From Chloroflexota bacterium (lineage in GTDB: Bacteria; Chloroflexota; Anaerolineae; Caldilineales; Caldilineaceae), in assembly GCA_016861025.1 (NCBI GenBank), contig BOKO01000026.1, positions 1-64,000 on the forward strand: a DNA stretch of 64,000 bases. Direction: 5' to 3'. Made by a program: the position numbers and the translations under genes. Of this stretch, positions 32,049 through 41,370 are shown piece by piece (positions within the stretch are counted from its first letter, which is position 1; each line of letters opens with the position of its first letter). The notes under the pieces were generated by a model. That model worked only from the letters and a program-made list of their open reading frames with translations. It searched no databases and was not told the DNA's origin.

Positions 32049-32852
32049 ATGCAGTGGATCAAAGAGTTATTTGGCGTTGAAAAACCAATTATCGCCATGT
32101 GTCATCTTCATGCGCTGCCGGGCGATCCTGGCTACGATGCGCAAAAGGGGCTGACATGGGTGATCGAGCAGGCGATTCAGGATTTGGAGGCGCTGCAAAA
32201 CGGCGGCGTCGACGCCGTCATGTTCTCCAATGAATACAGCCTGCCTTATCTGCTCAAAGTCGAGCCGATCACCTATGTGACGATGGCGCGCATCATCGGC
32301 GAGATCAAATCTCACATTCGCGTGCCCTACGGAGTCAACGTGTTGTGGGATCCGATCGCCACCATCGATCTGGCGGTCGCCACCGGCGCGCAGTTTGTGC
32401 GCGAGATATTCTCCGGTGTCTACGCCAGCGATTTCGGTCTTTGGAACACCAGCGCCGGCGAGGCGGTGCGTCACATGCACCGCGTGCATGGCAAGGGCAT
32501 CCGCCTGCTCTACAACATCGTGCCCGAAGCAGCAGCCTATCTTGCCGACCGCGACATCGCCGCCATCGCTCGCTCCACGGCTTTCAATACGCAGGCTGAT
32601 GTGCTTTGCGTCTCCGGCCTGATCGCGGGCGCCGAAGCCAAACAGGAGACATTGCGGCTGGTGAAGGAGGCTGTGCCCGATACACCGGTTTTTGCCAACA
32701 CGGGCGTGCGCCTTTCCAATGTGGAGGAGCAACTCGCTGTCGCCGACGGCGCCGTGATCGGCACCACCTTCAAACGAGATGGATATATTTGGAACGAAGT
32801 CGATGAAGCGCGCGTCAAGGCGTTTATGGACAAAGTGCGCACCCTGCGATGA
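32049..32852 (+). CDS. BtpA/SgcQ family protein
   Basis: A 267-residue TIM-barrel-type protein that begins FGVEKPIIAMCHLHALPGDPGY and includes GGVDAVMFSNEYSLPYL and PYGVNVLWDP, as in the BtpA family. BtpA was linked to photosystem I in cyanobacteria, while relatives (SgcQ) sit in sugar operons. Here the next genes are an M29 aminopeptidase and a sugar kinase, so a carbohydrate or nucleoside role is more plausible than a photosynthetic one. AAGGA lies before the ATG. The M29 frame overlaps its stop. Confidence 0.85.
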   Translation: MQWIKELFGVEKPIIAMCHLHALPGDPGYDAQKGLTWVIEQAIQDLEALQNGGVDAVMFSNEYSLPYLLKVEPITYVTMARIIGEIKSHIRVPYGVNVLWDPIATIDLAVATGAQFVREIFSGVYASDFGLWNTSAGEAVRHMHRVHGKGIRLLYNIVPEAAAYLADRDIAAIARSTAFNTQADVLCVSGLIAGAEAKQETLRLVKEAVPDTPVFANTGVRLSNVEEQLAVADGAVIGTTFKRDGYIWNEVDEARVKAFMDKVRTLR

Positions 32853-32869
32853 AACAAGGCGGCGGATCC

Positions 32870-33940
32870 ATGGACAAACGCTGGAAGCAACTGGGTGATC
32901 TGCTGGTCAACACTTCCGCCAAAGTGCAGCCGGGCGAGCGCGTCATGATCGCAATGGGCGAGGTCGAGACGCTGCCGCTCACCCATGCTGTAGTGGAGGC
33001 GTGCATCAAAGCCGGCGCCTATCCGCAAGTGCAGTTTCTCTCTGAATCGCTGCGTCATTTGCTGTTGCGCTATGGCGCGGACGAGCAGCTTGCGTGGACG
33101 CCGGAGATCGAGGCGTATGGCATGGAATGGGCCGACGTCTATTTCGGTCTGCGCGGCGCCTATAACCTGCATATTCACAGCGACATCCCCAGCGAGCGGC
33201 TTTCGATCAACCAACGTGCGATGGGGCGCGTCTCTACGCTGCGCTGGCAGAAGACGCGCTGGTGTCTGGTGCGCGTGCCCAACGCTGCATTCGCCTTTCA
33301 GGCCGAGACTGACCTTGAAAGCATTATGGATATGTTCTTTGACGCCTGCTTGCTTGACTGGGCGACTGAGAGCGCCAAATGGCGACGATGGGCCGATCAA
33401 CTTAGCCAGGGCCGACAGGTGCGGGTCACCGGCAGGGAGACCGATCTGCGCTTCTCAATTGCGGGACGCGCATGGATGGTCGGCGACGGCGCACTCAACA
33501 TGCCGGACGGCGAGATCGCCACCGCGCCGCTGACCGAAACCATCGACGGGGCCATCTACTTTGAATTTCCCGGCGTCCTGGGCGGCCGGCTGATGCATGA
33601 CATCCGATTGCGTTGGGAGCGTGGTCGTCTGGTCGAAGCGACGGCGAGCACTAACCAGGAGTATCTGCGTGCGATTCTCGCCACCGACGAAGGCGCCTCG
33701 TTGATCGGTGAGTTTGGCATTGGAACAAATCCATACATCACGCGCTTCTGCCAGGACATCCTGATCGACGAGAAGATCGGCGGCACGATCCACATTGCGT
33801 TGGGACGCGCCTATCCAGAATGTGGCGGCGACAACATGTCCGCCATTCACTGGGACATCGTCAAAGACCTTCGGCAGGAAGGCGCAGTGTACGTGGACGA
33901 TCAGGTTGTGTTGCGAGCCGGTCGCTTCTATCTTGAGTGA
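32870..33940 (+). CDS. M29 family thermostable aminopeptidase
   Basis: A 356-residue metallopeptidase. MDKRWKQLGDLLVNTSAKVQPGERV is the normal start of the family; an in-frame ATG at 32849 overlaps the btpA stop and may be used instead. The C-terminal metal site is visible: GEFGIGTNP, DEKIGGTIHIALGRAYPE and AIHWDIV supply the Glu, His and Asp ligands. It releases N-terminal residues from peptides. Placement between a BtpA protein and a sugar kinase is unusual and may mean another amide substrate. Confidence 0.88.
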   Translation: MDKRWKQLGDLLVNTSAKVQPGERVMIAMGEVETLPLTHAVVEACIKAGAYPQVQFLSESLRHLLLRYGADEQLAWTPEIEAYGMEWADVYFGLRGAYNLHIHSDIPSERLSINQRAMGRVSTLRWQKTRWCLVRVPNAAFAFQAETDLESIMDMFFDACLLDWATESAKWRRWADQLSQGRQVRVTGRETDLRFSIAGRAWMVGDGALNMPDGEIATAPLTETIDGAIYFEFPGVLGGRLMHDIRLRWERGRLVEATASTNQEYLRAILATDEGASLIGEFGIGTNPYITRFCQDILIDEKIGGTIHIALGRAYPECGGDNMSAIHWDIVKDLRQEGAVYVDDQVVLRAGRFYLE

Positions 33941-33993
33941 GGATGTGGCGTCCGCGTGTTCTCCGCTGAATCATGAATTTGCCGGGAACGAAC

Positions 33994-35532
33994 ATGCCAA
34001 AACAATTTTTGCTGGGCATCGACATCGGAACATATTCCTCCAAAGGCGTCCTGATCGACGAAAACGGTCGCCTGATTGCCAGCCATGTGGAGGCGCACGG
34101 CATCGACCTGCCGCGCCCTGGTTGGGTCGAGCAAGACGCCGACGCCGTCTGGTGGCGCGACTTTGTCGTCATCTGCCAGTGGCTGTTGGCAGAAAGCGGC
34201 GTGCGCGCAGGCGATATTGCTGCAGTGGGCGTCAGCTCGACTTCGCCTTGTTTACTGCCATTGGATGAAGATGGGCGCCCGCTGCGTCCGGGCATTCTCT
34301 ATGGCATCGACACGCGCGCCACACGAGAGATCGCTGAACTGGAAGCGATCTTTGGCCGACAGGCGCTCTTCGACCGCTACGGCGTCACCCTCTCTTCACA
34401 ACATATCGCCCCCAAAATTCGCTGGCTGCAAAATCACGAACCACATGTGTGGGCGCGCACCCGCCTGCTCTTGAGTGGAACCGGCTACGTCGTCTATCGA
34501 TTGACCGGTGCGGCGACCATCGACATCTACGATGTCAATGCCTATGCACCGCTTTTCGACAATCATGCGCTGATTTGGGATCAGGCTGTCGCCGAACAGA
34601 TTGCGCCGTTGGCATGGTTGCCGCGCATCACCTGGACGTGCGAGATTGCCGGTGCAGTTCATGCAGAAGCTGCCGCCGTCACAGGCCTGGCCGAGGGCAC
34701 ACCGGTCATCACAGGTACAGCGGATGCGGCGGCGGAAGCGATCAGCGCCGGACTGGCGCAGATGGGCGATCTGATGGTGATGTATGGGTCGAGCATCTTT
34801 TTCATCCTCAAACACCCCCATTTTGTGCGCAGCCGCCATTTCTGGGCCGGTCCGTTTCTGGAGCCAGGCGCGTATGCCGTGGCTGGCGGCATGTCGACCG
34901 CAGGCAGCCTGACCCGTTGGTTTCGCGATCACTTTGCGCACGAGGAGGTCGCTGCAGAGAGAGCAGGCGGCGCCAATGCCTACGCTGCATTGGCTGCGCT
35001 GGCCGCATCATCGTCGGCAGGCGCCAACGGGTTGGTGGCGCTGCCATATTTCGCCGGCGAACGCACGCCCTTGCACGATCCCGATGCGCGCGGCTTGCTT
35101 ATCGGGTTGACGTTGAGCCACACACGGGCGGACATGTATCGGGCGCTGTTGGAATCGGTCGGATATGGCATTCGGCACAATATCGACATCATGAGCCAGG
35201 AGGGCATTCACCCGCAGCGGATTCTGGCTGTGGGCGGCGGCGTGCAGAATCTGGCATGGATGCAGATGGTGAGCGACATCGCTGGCATCGAGCAGCATAT
35301 ACCCGACCAGCAGATCGGCGCAAGTTACGGTGACGCGTTGCTGGCTGGCGTTGGCGTCAGGCTCTTCCCAACTATAACCGCTGCAGCTGGCTTGATCTCG
35401 CATTCAACCATCATTCGCCCAATGAGCGCCATAACCCGGCGATACCAGCCTTTTTACGAACTCTATCGTGAACTCTACACGCAAACTGCACCGGCGATGC
35501 ACAAGTTGAGCGAATTGGCGCGCAGCCCATAA
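33994..35532 (+). CDS. FGGY-family carbohydrate kinase (xylulokinase-like)
   Basis: A 512-residue kinase of the FGGY family: ATP-phosphate loop LGIDIGTYSSKGVLIDENG, the segment YGIDTRATREI, sugar-binding GTADAAAEAISAG with the catalytic Asp, and the C-terminal LPYFAGERTPLHDPDARG and ILAVGGGVQNLAWMQM. It phosphorylates a ketose or polyol, which cannot be fixed by sequence alone. Start at ATG 33994 has GGGAA upstream; the ATG at 33973 lacks an SD. It ends the btpA-M29 unit and is convergent with the sugar dehydrogenase gene. Confidence 0.88.
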   Translation: MPKQFLLGIDIGTYSSKGVLIDENGRLIASHVEAHGIDLPRPGWVEQDADAVWWRDFVVICQWLLAESGVRAGDIAAVGVSSTSPCLLPLDEDGRPLRPGILYGIDTRATREIAELEAIFGRQALFDRYGVTLSSQHIAPKIRWLQNHEPHVWARTRLLLSGTGYVVYRLTGAATIDIYDVNAYAPLFDNHALIWDQAVAEQIAPLAWLPRITWTCEIAGAVHAEAAAVTGLAEGTPVITGTADAAAEAISAGLAQMGDLMVMYGSSIFFILKHPHFVRSRHFWAGPFLEPGAYAVAGGMSTAGSLTRWFRDHFAHEEVAAERAGGANAYAALAALAASSSAGANGLVALPYFAGERTPLHDPDARGLLIGLTLSHTRADMYRALLESVGYGIRHNIDIMSQEGIHPQRILAVGGGVQNLAWMQMVSDIAGIEQHIPDQQIGASYGDALLAGVGVRLFPTITAAAGLISHSTIIRPMSAITRRYQPFYELYRELYTQTAPAMHKLSELARSP

Positions 35533-35534
35533 GT

Positions 35535-37226
35535 TTATTTTGCATAACGCACTCGATAGATAACGCCAGAGCCATAGTCGCCAACAAGCAGATCGCCGTT
35601 GTGATCGGTGGCAATGGGCAGGGGACGGCTCAAGTTATCGAGGAAGGGCTTTGTCTCGCCTCGGAAGGTCAGACCATCGGGCGCATCTATTGGGGTCAGG
35701 ATAATGCGATCTACAGCAGGTTTGACCGGCTCGGCGCTGAAGACCGATCCAAAGAGCGAGATGTATAAAGTGCGATATTCTTCCGGCCAGGCGGGATTCG
35801 TAACATAGGCGAGGCTGTTGGCGCTGGCGTGTGCAGTCACTTCCAACACTGGGCTGCTGTATGGCTGGCCCTCTTCCTGCGGATCAATCATGCCGAAATG
35901 CTCCGGGAAGCCATAGTGGAGTCCCCAACGGATGTGGTTGACTTCGTCGGGCGCCGCGTTAAAATCCGGCCCATTCTCTCCGGCAAAAAGACTCCAATGC
36001 GTCTCGCCGTCATGCAAGACCGGCGCCCAGAGCAAACCATAGGCGTTGCGCACGCCGTTTGCGACAACTTCCAGCGCCTCTTTGCCATGTCCGTCGCGAT
36101 GCAGTCGCAGGATTGTTGCATTCAGTTCGTCGCCTGTCTCCAGGTCGCCGGTCGAGCCAAGCCCAAAGTAAATCCAGGTGTAGGGCGGCTCTCCGGTGAA
36201 TGGATCTGCGACAGGATTCCAGATCAACCCATTGTTCTGGTGACGCCCCCACGCCATTCCCTCGACTCGTAACTCGATCTGATCGGCGATCCCGTTCCCG
36301 TTTTTGTCCAGAGTGCGCCAGAGATTGCCCCGCCCACCAACCCACACGGCGCCGTCAATCGGGTCATAGAGCAGCCCGACCACCTCATCAAACCCGGATG
36401 CATAGAGCTGGCGCGACTCATAGAAACCATCGCCATCGCGGTCTCGATACCACCAGATGCGTCCGTTTTGCTGGCTCACCAACAAGACGTCTTGTGTAAC
36501 CACCTGAAACTGCGTCACCGAAAGGATGTCGGCGGCGACTGGCTCCACGACAAAGCCGGCTGGCGCAATGATCTCTTCTGCGCGCGGCGGTGCGTCGATC
36601 ACTTCTTCCCAGCTCGTCTGAAAACGCACGGCTTCGATTTCGAGAACGCCTTCCATATCCGCCCATTCAAAGACAATCTGCACTTCGCGCAGCGCGCCTG
36701 GGTTCAGTGGGATATTCTCCTCGTCGCGAATTTCGCTTAACGGGAAATACACCGTCGCCACATCGACGGCGGAGGAACGAGTGGCTGTCGGCAGGCGCTG
36801 CATGATCCGTCGCCCATCCTTTTCTACAAAGTAGAGATTAGGCGTCAACGCGCCCTCCACCCGTACATCCAGCGCAAGAATTTCGCGATCGCGCAGCGCC
36901 AGCCCGCTCTCGGGCAGTTGCATCGACCAGCGCGCATACGTCGAGGCGTTGACATTTGCGGCCAACCGATGAGGGGTGGACTCTTTGTCGCAGATAAGTG
37001 CATCCTCCTCCGGCGCATCGCAGTAGAACGCAATATCTTGCGCAAACAGCAAATTTGCATCAAGGGTGGCGGGAGGAAGTGTAGGAGAGGCGTCTTGCAA
37101 AACAGCCGGTGCGTCTATTGATTCCTGTTGTATGTTGGAACGGTTGTTACACCCGACCAACCACACCAAAAAGACGCCAATTACGGCCAGGGTCGCGAGG
37201 AAAGGGCGTTTGTTCGTCCTATTCAT
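35535..37226 (-). CDS. PQQ-type sugar/sorbosone dehydrogenase-like lipoprotein
   Basis: A 563-residue exported protein. The N-terminus is a lipoprotein signal (LVWLVGC, C26). Residues about 80-220 look like a beta-sandwich, and the rest is a beta-propeller of the GSDH/PQQ glucose dehydrogenase type with GLLYDPIDGAVWVGGRGNLW, GRHQNNGLIWNP, LFAGENGPDFN and ending FLDNLSRPLPIATDHNGDL. DRDGDGFYE and DKNGNGIADQ look like calcium loops. Such propellers oxidise sugars outside the membrane with PQQ; the catalytic His is not certain here. It is the last gene after the carbamoyltransferase cluster (95-bp gap). Confidence 0.75.
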   Translation of the reverse strand: MNRTNKRPFLATLAVIGVFLVWLVGCNNRSNIQQESIDAPAVLQDASPTLPPATLDANLLFAQDIAFYCDAPEEDALICDKESTPHRLAANVNASTYARWSMQLPESGLALRDREILALDVRVEGALTPNLYFVEKDGRRIMQRLPTATRSSAVDVATVYFPLSEIRDEENIPLNPGALREVQIVFEWADMEGVLEIEAVRFQTSWEEVIDAPPRAEEIIAPAGFVVEPVAADILSVTQFQVVTQDVLLVSQQNGRIWWYRDRDGDGFYESRQLYASGFDEVVGLLYDPIDGAVWVGGRGNLWRTLDKNGNGIADQIELRVEGMAWGRHQNNGLIWNPVADPFTGEPPYTWIYFGLGSTGDLETGDELNATILRLHRDGHGKEALEVVANGVRNAYGLLWAPVLHDGETHWSLFAGENGPDFNAAPDEVNHIRWGLHYGFPEHFGMIDPQEEGQPYSSPVLEVTAHASANSLAYVTNPAWPEEYRTLYISLFGSVFSAEPVKPAVDRIILTPIDAPDGLTFRGETKPFLDNLSRPLPIATDHNGDLLVGDYGSGVIYRVRYAK

Positions 37227-37321
37227 TCCAAACCTTTGTTCAGGCTGCGAACCCCGTCGTTCTGCAGGCTCGCAGCAGTCCGTGGGGTGCACTCAACCGG
37301 CGGCAAGCTGAGTTCGCACCG

Positions 37322-38959
37322 CTAGAAGAGCGTATAAATAAACGGGCCGACCACCGATGCCTGCGCCACGATCAACAACCCACCGAAGATGAGCAGCACC
37401 ACCACTAGCGGCAGTAGAACAAAATTCTGTCGCATGACGAGGAACGTCAACAGTTCGCCAGCCGTGCCCAGGTTCAGCCGAACGTTGCGCAGCCAGATGC
37501 GCGGCCCACTCTTGTAAATGCTCCACACCAGCGAAATCACCAACGCCGCGAGGATCGACCAGACAAAGACGCGCCAGATCAAGCCTCCCCAGGCGCGGCC
37601 TGGACCAGGGATTGGCTGCTGCACGGTCAGCACAGCAGCGCTCGGATCGGTTGCCAGCCAGTTCGCCAGTGTATACGCCGCCACTGTATGGCCTTCCGGT
37701 GTGAAGTGGCGATCGTCGCGCAGGTACAGGCCCTTACCCTGTTCGGTTTGTTCGCGCATCACCGGCGTCAAATCCACCAGGGGGATGTCTGCCTCGTCAA
37801 AGAGCTGCTGCGTGAGCGCCGCCGGCTGCGCAGTATCCCATCGTTGCGCTTGCATGGCTGGATACCGTTGCAACACGCGCTCCCACTGTTGGGCGTCCAC
37901 CTCCTCGAACGAGGGGATCAGCAGGCCGCGCAACGGAACGCCAAGCGACGCCGCCTCGCGCTTGAACTCATCGAGGATCGCACGCGTGGTCAACAGCGCC
38001 TGTCGCCATGGTTCAGCCAGAGGTGTTGCGTAGACGCCATAGGCAATGGGAATGTATGCTGGCCCTTGCGCCAGGTCGCTGCTTTCCTGACCTGCTTTGA
38101 GAAGCCCCAACTGCGCCAGCCAGGCGCTCAATCCTGGCATTGTCACGCGCAGGCGTGGATCGAGATAACGATACAAGGCTGAATGTTGGTGCAGCCATTC
38201 TCCGGCGGCGGTGAAGAGCGGCGTCATCGCACTATCCGTCGGCGTATTCTCGCCTGTCGCTGGGACGCCCGCCAGTTGACGCAGCCGTTGTCGGCTTTCC
38301 CGCGCCTCATTCGGGTCAAACGGGAAGTTGTTCAGCTGCAATTGTCCGTCGAGCAACTCGAACCATGGCTTGCGCACCGCCCGTTGATTGGCAAACTCCA
38401 GCGGCATGTAGTTGTTCATAAAATCGTTTGCCGGGAAAAACGCCAAAAGGATCAAATCGGGGTCATATTGATATCCTTCGTGGCGCAACCACAGAAGCTG
38501 TTGATCGACGCCCCATCCACCGACGCCAGCATTGATCACTTCAACATGAACCGGACCATTATTGATGCTGCGGGCGTCCGCTTCATTGAGCAATCGTCCA
38601 ATTTGTTGTCCAAAGGATTGTTCCAACGGAACCTGCACTGCTTCCACAAAGGAATCGCCAAGCAGAAGAATTCGATAGACGCCTTCGGGTTTTTCATATC
38701 CGATTGTAGCGGGGCTGCGCAAGCCCCGCTCATTGATCACCACCTCGACATCGTATTCGTACATGGCGTTATACCATCGGCCAGCGGCATTGGGAATCAA
38801 CGACCAGCCGGTCACCGGGTCGGGCACGCGCCAGAAAAAACCGGGAGGCTCCGGTGGCGGCACGCGCTGAAAGACGCGCAACCCAATTTCGAGCGCGATG
38901 ATGGTTAGCAGCAGATAGACGGCTAGCAGCAAGACAAGCGAAAGCAACCTGCGGATCAT
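37322..38959 (-). CDS. SGNH hydrolase/acyltransferase-like protein with DUF5989-like membrane tail
   Basis: A 545-residue protein. An N-terminal membrane helix (LVLLLAVYLLLTIIALEIGLR) is followed by a large SGNH domain: GDSF (S103), INAGVGGWGVDQ, LILLAFFPANDF and the C-terminal DRHFTPEGH with the Asp-His pair, as in AlgX/AlgJ-type proteins that acetylate polysaccharides. Then come two helices, and the last 50 residues (LLPLVVVLLIFGGLLIVAQ, then PFIYTLF) look like DUF5989, normally a separate small gene next to carbamoyltransferases. The start overlaps the carbamoyltransferase stop by 4 bp, so both are made together. Confidence 0.75.
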   Translation of the reverse strand: MIRRLLSLVLLLAVYLLLTIIALEIGLRVFQRVPPPEPPGFFWRVPDPVTGWSLIPNAAGRWYNAMYEYDVEVVINERGLRSPATIGYEKPEGVYRILLLGDSFVEAVQVPLEQSFGQQIGRLLNEADARSINNGPVHVEVINAGVGGWGVDQQLLWLRHEGYQYDPDLILLAFFPANDFMNNYMPLEFANQRAVRKPWFELLDGQLQLNNFPFDPNEARESRQRLRQLAGVPATGENTPTDSAMTPLFTAAGEWLHQHSALYRYLDPRLRVTMPGLSAWLAQLGLLKAGQESSDLAQGPAYIPIAYGVYATPLAEPWRQALLTTRAILDEFKREAASLGVPLRGLLIPSFEEVDAQQWERVLQRYPAMQAQRWDTAQPAALTQQLFDEADIPLVDLTPVMREQTEQGKGLYLRDDRHFTPEGHTVAAYTLANWLATDPSAAVLTVQQPIPGPGRAWGGLIWRVFVWSILAALVISLVWSIYKSGPRIWLRNVRLNLGTAGELLTFLVMRQNFVLLPLVVVLLIFGGLLIVAQASVVGPFIYTLF

Positions 38960-40788
38960 TCGCCCACCGCTCCTTTGTACTCCGGATCCCAGCGCCCGCC
39001 CATTTCCTCCTTGCGCACCATGAAGTTTTCTAGCACCAGCACGTCGATATCGCTGCCAACAAAGGTGTTGAATGCGTTCTGTGGCGTGGTGACGATCGGC
39101 TCACCGCGCAAGTTGAACGATGTGTTTAGGATCACGGGAACGCCGGTCGCCTGGCCGAAACGCTCGATCAGATCGTGGTAACGAGGATTCCACGCTGGGC
39201 GCACCGTTTGCAGGCGTCCCGTGCCGCCGACGTGCGTTGTGGCCGGAATGACGCACTGCTTTTGTGTCTCGACCGGGCTAACCATCAGCATGTAGCGCGC
39301 CAGATAGTTTTCATCGAGCCGCGGGGTCGTGAAGAATTCATTGGCGCGCGCTTCCACCACTGCGGGCGCAAAGGGGCGAAACGGCTCACGGAACTTGATC
39401 TTGCTGTTGACGACCTCTTTCATCGCCTCGCTGCGCGGATCCGCCAGGATGCTGCGGTTGCCGAGCGCGCGCGGCCCCCACTCGAAGCGCCCCTGAAACC
39501 AGCCGACTACACGACGGTTGGTCAGGTCATCCACCAGCCGCTCGAAGAGTCGATCGTCAGGCAACTCAACGTAAGGCAATCCCTTTTCCTTGAGAAACGC
39601 TGCAATCTCGGCGCAACTGTATTGCTCGCCCCAATAAGCGTGCTCCATCGTGTCGACGCGCGGTTTGCCGAGCAAGATATGATGGACATAGAGCGCTGCA
39701 CCCAATGCGCCGCCGCTGTCGCCTGCAGCCGGCTGAATCCACACCTCCTTAAATGGCCCCTCGCGCACGATGCGCCCGTTCGCCACACTGTTGAGCGCCA
39801 CGCCCCCGGCCATGCACAGGTTTTCGGCGCCGGTGCGACGGTGCAGATCGCGCACCATCGCCAGGATCGTCTCCTCAGTCACCAGTTGAATCGACGCTGC
39901 GACATCGGCGTAATATTGGTTCGCTTCTTTAAGGGCAGGTTCAAAACGTGCGTCGCCAGGGTGAGTGAGATCGGTGACAAATTCGCTTTTGGGATGACGC
40001 GGCGCGCCGAACAGCTCGACGAAGCGCTTGTTGTAGGTGTGTTGCGTCGAGTGATGGAAGCTGAAGTAGCGCATGTCAAGCTGGAACGAGCCGTCCGCAG
40101 CTACATCAATTAGCTTGCGCACCTTATCGACATAGCGCGGCTCGCCGTAGGGCGCCATGCCCATTACTTTGTACTCGCCGTTGTTGACCACGAAGCCAAG
40201 CCAGGCAGTAAACGCCGAGTAGAGCAGCCCCAACGAATGCGGAAAGCGAATCTCGCGGTCAAGCGTGATCTGATTGCGGCGCTGCCCGTCGCCCCAGTCG
40301 GCGGTTGCGAAGCCAGTGGCCGTGGTTGTCCACTCGCCGACGCCGTCGAGCGTCAGAATCGCCGCTTCACGAAAAGGCGAGCAGAAGAAGGCGCTGGCAG
40401 CGTGCGAGAGATGATGGTCGGCGAAGAGCACACGGTCGGGGGGTGTGTTGAGGCGTTTGACCAGCAGCGACTTCATCCATAGCTTTTCGCTGAACCACGT
40501 CACCATCGCCTCGCGGAAGAGACCCGCGCTGCGCGGCGCCGTGGCGAGCGTCGAGTAAAGAATGCGCTCGAATTTCAGCAACGGTTTCTCGTAGAAAACA
40601 ACATAATCAAGTTCTTGCGCGGTGATTCCCGCTGTGCGCAGACAGAAGTCGATGGCGTGTTGCGGAAAGGAGGAGTCGCCTTTGATGCGCGTAAAACGCT
40701 CTTCTTCGGCGGCGGCGACGATGCGACCGCCCGCCAGCAGCGCAGCGGCTGCATCGTGGTAGAAACAAGAGATGCCGAGGATGTACAT
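38956..40788 (-). CDS. NodU/TobZ/CmcH-family O-carbamoyltransferase
   Basis: A 610-residue enzyme that starts MYILGISCFYHDAAAALL, the hallmark of this family. The Kae1-like N-terminal part makes carbamoyl-adenylate from carbamoyl phosphate and ATP (HHLSHAASAFFCSPF, LTLDGVGEW, MAGGVALNSVANG), and the C-terminal YrdC-independent domain (FQGRFEWGPRALGNRSIL, PVILNTSFNLRGEPIV) transfers it to a hydroxyl. Substrates in relatives are Nod factors, antibiotics and saxitoxin. Here the partner genes suggest an envelope glycan or glycolipid. Start at ATG 40788 has a good SD (AAGGATAGG); it follows the small membrane protein by 4 bp. Confidence 0.93.
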   Translation of the reverse strand: MYILGISCFYHDAAAALLAGGRIVAAAEEERFTRIKGDSSFPQHAIDFCLRTAGITAQELDYVVFYEKPLLKFERILYSTLATAPRSAGLFREAMVTWFSEKLWMKSLLVKRLNTPPDRVLFADHHLSHAASAFFCSPFREAAILTLDGVGEWTTTATGFATADWGDGQRRNQITLDREIRFPHSLGLLYSAFTAWLGFVVNNGEYKVMGMAPYGEPRYVDKVRKLIDVAADGSFQLDMRYFSFHHSTQHTYNKRFVELFGAPRHPKSEFVTDLTHPGDARFEPALKEANQYYADVAASIQLVTEETILAMVRDLHRRTGAENLCMAGGVALNSVANGRIVREGPFKEVWIQPAAGDSGGALGAALYVHHILLGKPRVDTMEHAYWGEQYSCAEIAAFLKEKGLPYVELPDDRLFERLVDDLTNRRVVGWFQGRFEWGPRALGNRSILADPRSEAMKEVVNSKIKFREPFRPFAPAVVEARANEFFTTPRLDENYLARYMLMVSPVETQKQCVIPATTHVGGTGRLQTVRPAWNPRYHDLIERFGQATGVPVILNTSFNLRGEPIVTTPQNAFNTFVGSDIDVLVLENFMVRKEEMGGRWDPEYKGAVGE

Positions 40789-40792
40789 CCGC

Positions 40793-41032
40793 CTATCCTT
40801 GTCGCCTGGCTTCTTGCACGCTGCCCGCGAGACTGCACCGGGCGCGCCAATAGCTTTCTTTGCCTGGCTGGCGCCGCATCGAGAGCGGATCTTCGCTGAT
40901 GCGCACCACAAGCCCGGTGGGCAGCGCCATGATCACGTAGAGAATCGTCAGGATCACTTTCGCCTGGAAGTCGGCGACTTTCCTGGCGATTTTGCTGGTC
41001 TTTTCCCAAAAAGTCTCTGTTTGTGTTTGCAT
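40793..41032 (-). CDS. Small membrane protein of the carbamoyltransferase cluster (SxtJ-like context)
   Basis: A 79-residue protein with one hydrophobic helix (VILTILYVIMALPTGLVVRI) followed by the motif DPLSMRR, then SYWRAR. Short proteins of this pattern (FQ...LLT..Y, then DPL, then SYW) often precede NodU/TobZ-type carbamoyltransferases; in the saxitoxin cluster SxtJ and SxtK flank the carbamoyltransferase SxtI. I assign it by this context and motif recall, not by alignment. GAGGT precedes the ATG, and the carbamoyltransferase starts 4 bp after the stop. It may anchor the enzyme at the membrane. Confidence 0.65.
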   Translation of the reverse strand: MQTQTETFWEKTSKIARKVADFQAKVILTILYVIMALPTGLVVRISEDPLSMRRQPGKESYWRARCSLAGSVQEARRQG

Positions 41033-41370
41033 GATAATGACCTCGTCGGCAGCCTACTATGCCATATTCCGGCTCAAATCGCCAACGGTGGAGATTAAAT
41101 TCTATGCAAAAACTGCCCCAATTGCCAGGATTTTGCAGATTGTACAAGCTGTAGTAAAGTCCGACAGACTTACGAGAACAGTCGGCTGTCACAGTGACAG
41201 CCAGATATGCGCCACGATGCGCGTATATCAACGCCCCGGCTGAATACGAGGCAATCCGATAGATATAGTGATTGTTTTTCAATCTGGGCCACAACGCAAT
41301 TTTGCTAACAACCAACCGGAGAACAACCGTACGAGGATGGAGTTTGTAGTACGCAAGGAGGCAACAAACG
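41033..41370. other. Divergent intergenic region with an operator-like palindrome
   Basis: 338 bp without a gene, between the carbamoylation operon (minus) and the radical SAM gene (plus). It must hold both promoters. The only outstanding structure is the perfect 19-bp dyad at 41184-41202. No clear sigma-70 pair is seen. Confidence 0.6.
41184..41202. promoter_or_regulatory. Perfect 19-bp inverted repeat, candidate operator
   Basis: GGCTGTCAC and GTGACAGCC are exact inverted repeats around a single A. No T-run follows on either side, and it lies centrally in a divergent intergenic region, so a dimeric regulator site is more likely than a terminator. The regulator is unknown. Confidence 0.55.

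Noticed and set aside
32049..32852. Photosystem I assembly function for the BtpA-like gene
   Set aside because: No photosystem genes are present and the neighbours are a peptidase and a sugar kinase; the family also has members in sugar operons.
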